A DNA stretch of 15,522 nt from JAKPUX01 sp964436305 (lineage in GTDB: Bacteria > Zhuqueibacterota > Zhuqueibacteria > Residuimicrobiales > Residuimicrobiaceae). Position numbers and translations under genes: made by a program. The notes beneath the pieces were generated by a model. The model saw only the letters and a program-made list of their open reading frames with translations. It ran no database searches and was not told the DNA's origin. Positions 14,023-15,522 of the stretch are shown here, in pieces (position 1 is the stretch's first letter; every line of letters starts with the position of its first letter). The stretch is taken from assembly GCA_964436305.1 (NCBI GenBank), contig CAYTCI010000090.1:1-15522 (forward strand), written 5' to 3'.

Positions 14023-15522
14023 CGCAAACCGAGCGCAGTTTTTCTATTGGCGATTGGTGCTGGTTCACTCGGCAGGCGTCGCCGTGCCGTGTGATTGAGC
14101 GGCAGGATGTGTGGGGCGAGGTGGCCTACCGCGTGTGGTTGCCCGCCAAGGACGCGGTGGTGCGTGCCCGAACGTTGGACTTGGCCTCGCTGGAAAGCGT
14201 GCGGCCGAGTGTGGAGCAGATTCTGCACAGCACGGCGGCCGCCAAACTGCTGGACGCACTGGAAGACAACCTGCTGCTGGCGCCCATCCAGTCCAGCGTG
14301 GTGCCGTTGCCGCATCAGCTCTATGCGCTGAACCGCGCCATCAGCCGTGATCGCATCCGCTACCTGCTGGCTGATGAGGTGGGCCTGGGCAAGACTATCG
14401 AGGCCGGCTTGGTGCTGCGCGAATTGAAGCTGCGTGGCCGGGTGAGGCGCATTCTGGTGGTGGCGCCCAAGGGACTGGTGCGCCAGTGGCAGGCGGAAAT
14501 GCGCCTGCACTTTGGTGAAACTTTTCAGTTCATCGAGCCGTCCGAGCTGGCGGCTTTCCGCCAGTGGCGCAGCGGCGGCGCGGGCGAGGAAGAGAACCTG
14601 TGGCGCATGCACGACCAGGTGATCTGCTCGCTGGATTCCGTGAAGCCCATGGAAAGCCGACGTGGCTGGAGCCTGGAGCAACTGAACACCTACAACCGTG
14701 AGCGCTTCGAGGAGCTGATCTCGGCGTCGTGGGACCTGGTCATCATCGACGAAGCCCACCGCATGGGCGGTAGCACCGAGCAGGTAGCCCGCTACAAGCT
14801 GGGCGCGGCGCTGGCCGAGGCATCGCCCTATCTCTTGCTGCTTTCGGCCACGCCGCACCAGGGTAAGACCGATCAGTTCATGCGGCTGATGCAGTTGCTG
14901 GACCGGGAAGCCTTTCCAGACGAAGGCAGCGTCAATCGTGAGCGCGTGCGACCTTTCGTGATCCGCACCGAAAAGCGTGCATCGATCAACGCCGAGGGCC
15001 AGCCGCTGTTCAAGCCACGTGTGACCCGCCTGCAGGCGGTGGCCTGGCAGGCGCGCCACGGTGCACAGCAGCGCCTATACGAGGCAGTGACCGACTACGT
15101 ACGCCACGGCTACAACCAAGCATTGGCCGCAAAGCAACGCCACATCGGTTTCTTGATGATACTGATGCAGCGGCTGGTCACATCCAGTACGGCGGCCATT
15201 CGTACCACACTGGAAAAGCGCCAAGCGCTGCTTGATGCGCCGCAGCCCCAGGCAAATCTGTTCGAGAACACCAGTACCGACGAATGGGCGGACCTGGATG
15301 GCCAGTCACAGGTGGATCTGGCCATGCAGTCCAGCGGTTGGGAGATGGAAAAGTCTGAAGTCGAGATGTTGCTGGAACTGGCGCGGGAAACCGAGGCCGC
15401 CGGTACCGATGCAAAGGCTGAGGCGCTGCTGGAGCTGATCTACAAGTTGCAGCAGGAAGAAGGCGACCCGGCGCTGAAGGTGCTGATCTTCACCGAGTTC
15501 GTGCCCACCCAAGCCATGCTGG
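14019..15522 (+). CDS. brxHII: SNF2-type DEAD/DEAH helicase, BrxHII-like, 3' truncated by the window edge
   Basis: ATG 14019 overlaps the AlbA_2 stop (ATGA), and the frame stays open to the right edge, showing 501 residues. A roughly 85-residue N-terminal region rich in beta strands (FSIGDWCWFT...) precedes the helicase core. Motif Q-like PLPHQLYAL is followed by Walker A ADEVGLGKTIEAGL (GLGKT 122-126), Walker B DEAH 244-247, and motif III SATPHQGK from S276. A long insert follows, and KVLIFTEF near the edge looks like motif IV of the second RecA lobe. The ADEVGLGKT form is typical of SNF2/RapA-like helicases, including BrxHII of type 3 BREX and DrmD of DISARM. The family translocates on DNA; its role in exclusion is unknown. 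The order of genes favours BrxHII. pglZ and brxA would be expected beyond the edge. Confidence 0.85.
   Translation, partial: MTQTERSFSIGDWCWFTRQASPCRVIERQDVWGEVAYRVWLPAKDAVVRARTLDLASLESVRPSVEQILHSTAAAKLLDALEDNLLLAPIQSSVVPLPHQLYALNRAISRDRIRYLLADEVGLGKTIEAGLVLRELKLRGRVRRILVVAPKGLVRQWQAEMRLHFGETFQFIEPSELAAFRQWRSGGAGEEENLWRMHDQVICSLDSVKPMESRRGWSLEQLNTYNRERFEELISASWDLVIIDEAHRMGGSTEQVARYKLGAALAEASPYLLLLSATPHQGKTDQFMRLMQLLDREAFPDEGSVNRERVRPFVIRTEKRASINAEGQPLFKPRVTRLQAVAWQARHGAQQRLYEAVTDYVRHGYNQALAAKQRHIGFLMILMQRLVTSSTAAIRTTLEKRQALLDAPQPQANLFENTSTDEWADLDGQSQVDLAMQSSGWEMEKSEVEMLLELARETEAAGTDAKAEALLELIYKLQQEEGDPALKVLIFTEFVPTQAML

Noticed and set aside
13971..15059. 362-codon minus-strand open frame opposite the helicase
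   Set aside because: The plus strand carries Walker A, DEAH and SATPH motifs in one frame from 14019 to the edge; the antisense product shows no family features.
14019..15522. Reading the locus as class 1 DISARM (DrmD helicase plus DrmMI methylase)
   Set aside because: The helicase and methylase types overlap with DISARM, but the DUF6079 protein and the zinc-ribbon DUF1156-type methylase point to type 3 BREX, and no DrmA, DrmB or DrmC candidate is present in the window.
1..15522. CRISPR array, tRNA, rRNA, riboswitch or replication origin
   Set aside because: No regularly spaced direct repeats, cloverleaf-like stretch or iteron cluster was seen; almost all sequence is coding, and the only tandem repeat is the 11-bp one at 13747-13790.

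Overview
The window is a 15.5 kb piece of a phage-defence locus, probably from a GC-rich beta- or gammaproteobacterium. This rests on GC-rich codon use in most genes, Shine-Dalgarno-led starts and an IS5-family element; no marker fixes the genus. Every credible gene is on the + strand. Neighbours overlap or lie 0-22 nt apart, so the locus reads as one long operon cut by both window edges.

Layout. (1) Positions 1-2942 hold the 3' part of a large DUF6079-type protein, read as the BrxC-like component of a type 3 BREX system. (2) Positions 2954-4755 hold an ABC/RecF-type ATPase overlapping a DUF4276 protein with TOPRIM-like motifs, a split OLD/PARIS-like pair. (3) Positions 4766-8057 hold a possible 40-residue small protein, a GHKL (MutL/MORC-like) ATPase whose C-terminus carries a PD-(D/E)XK nuclease signature, and an overlapping gene with a HEPN RNase-like R-x4-H motif. 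(4) A complete 1299-bp IS5-family element (8058-9356, 16-bp inverted repeats, GATA target duplication) sits in the 3' end of the HEPN gene. Removing it with one copy of GATA restores an ORF that ends 9 nt before the next gene. (5) Positions 9441-12209 encode a zinc-ribbon adenine DNA methyltransferase (PglXI-like). (6) Positions 12232-14022 encode an AlbA_2/HATPase_c_4 protein whose 3' part contains four 11-bp repeats. (7) From 14019 to the edge lies the N-terminal 501 residues of a SNF2-type helicase (BrxHII-like).

From memory, the canonical type 3 BREX order is brxF-brxC-pglXI-brxHII-pglZ-brxA. Here the brxC-pglXI junction carries four or five extra genes, and one more gene lies between pglXI and brxHII. 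I infer a BREX methylation/helicase core hosting two nested defence modules that share its transcription. The less familiar part is the GHKL-nuclease plus HEPN pair, which I cannot match to a named system. It is also the part hit by the IS, which may have silenced or altered one component. Family names are from motif recognition by eye; no database search was run.
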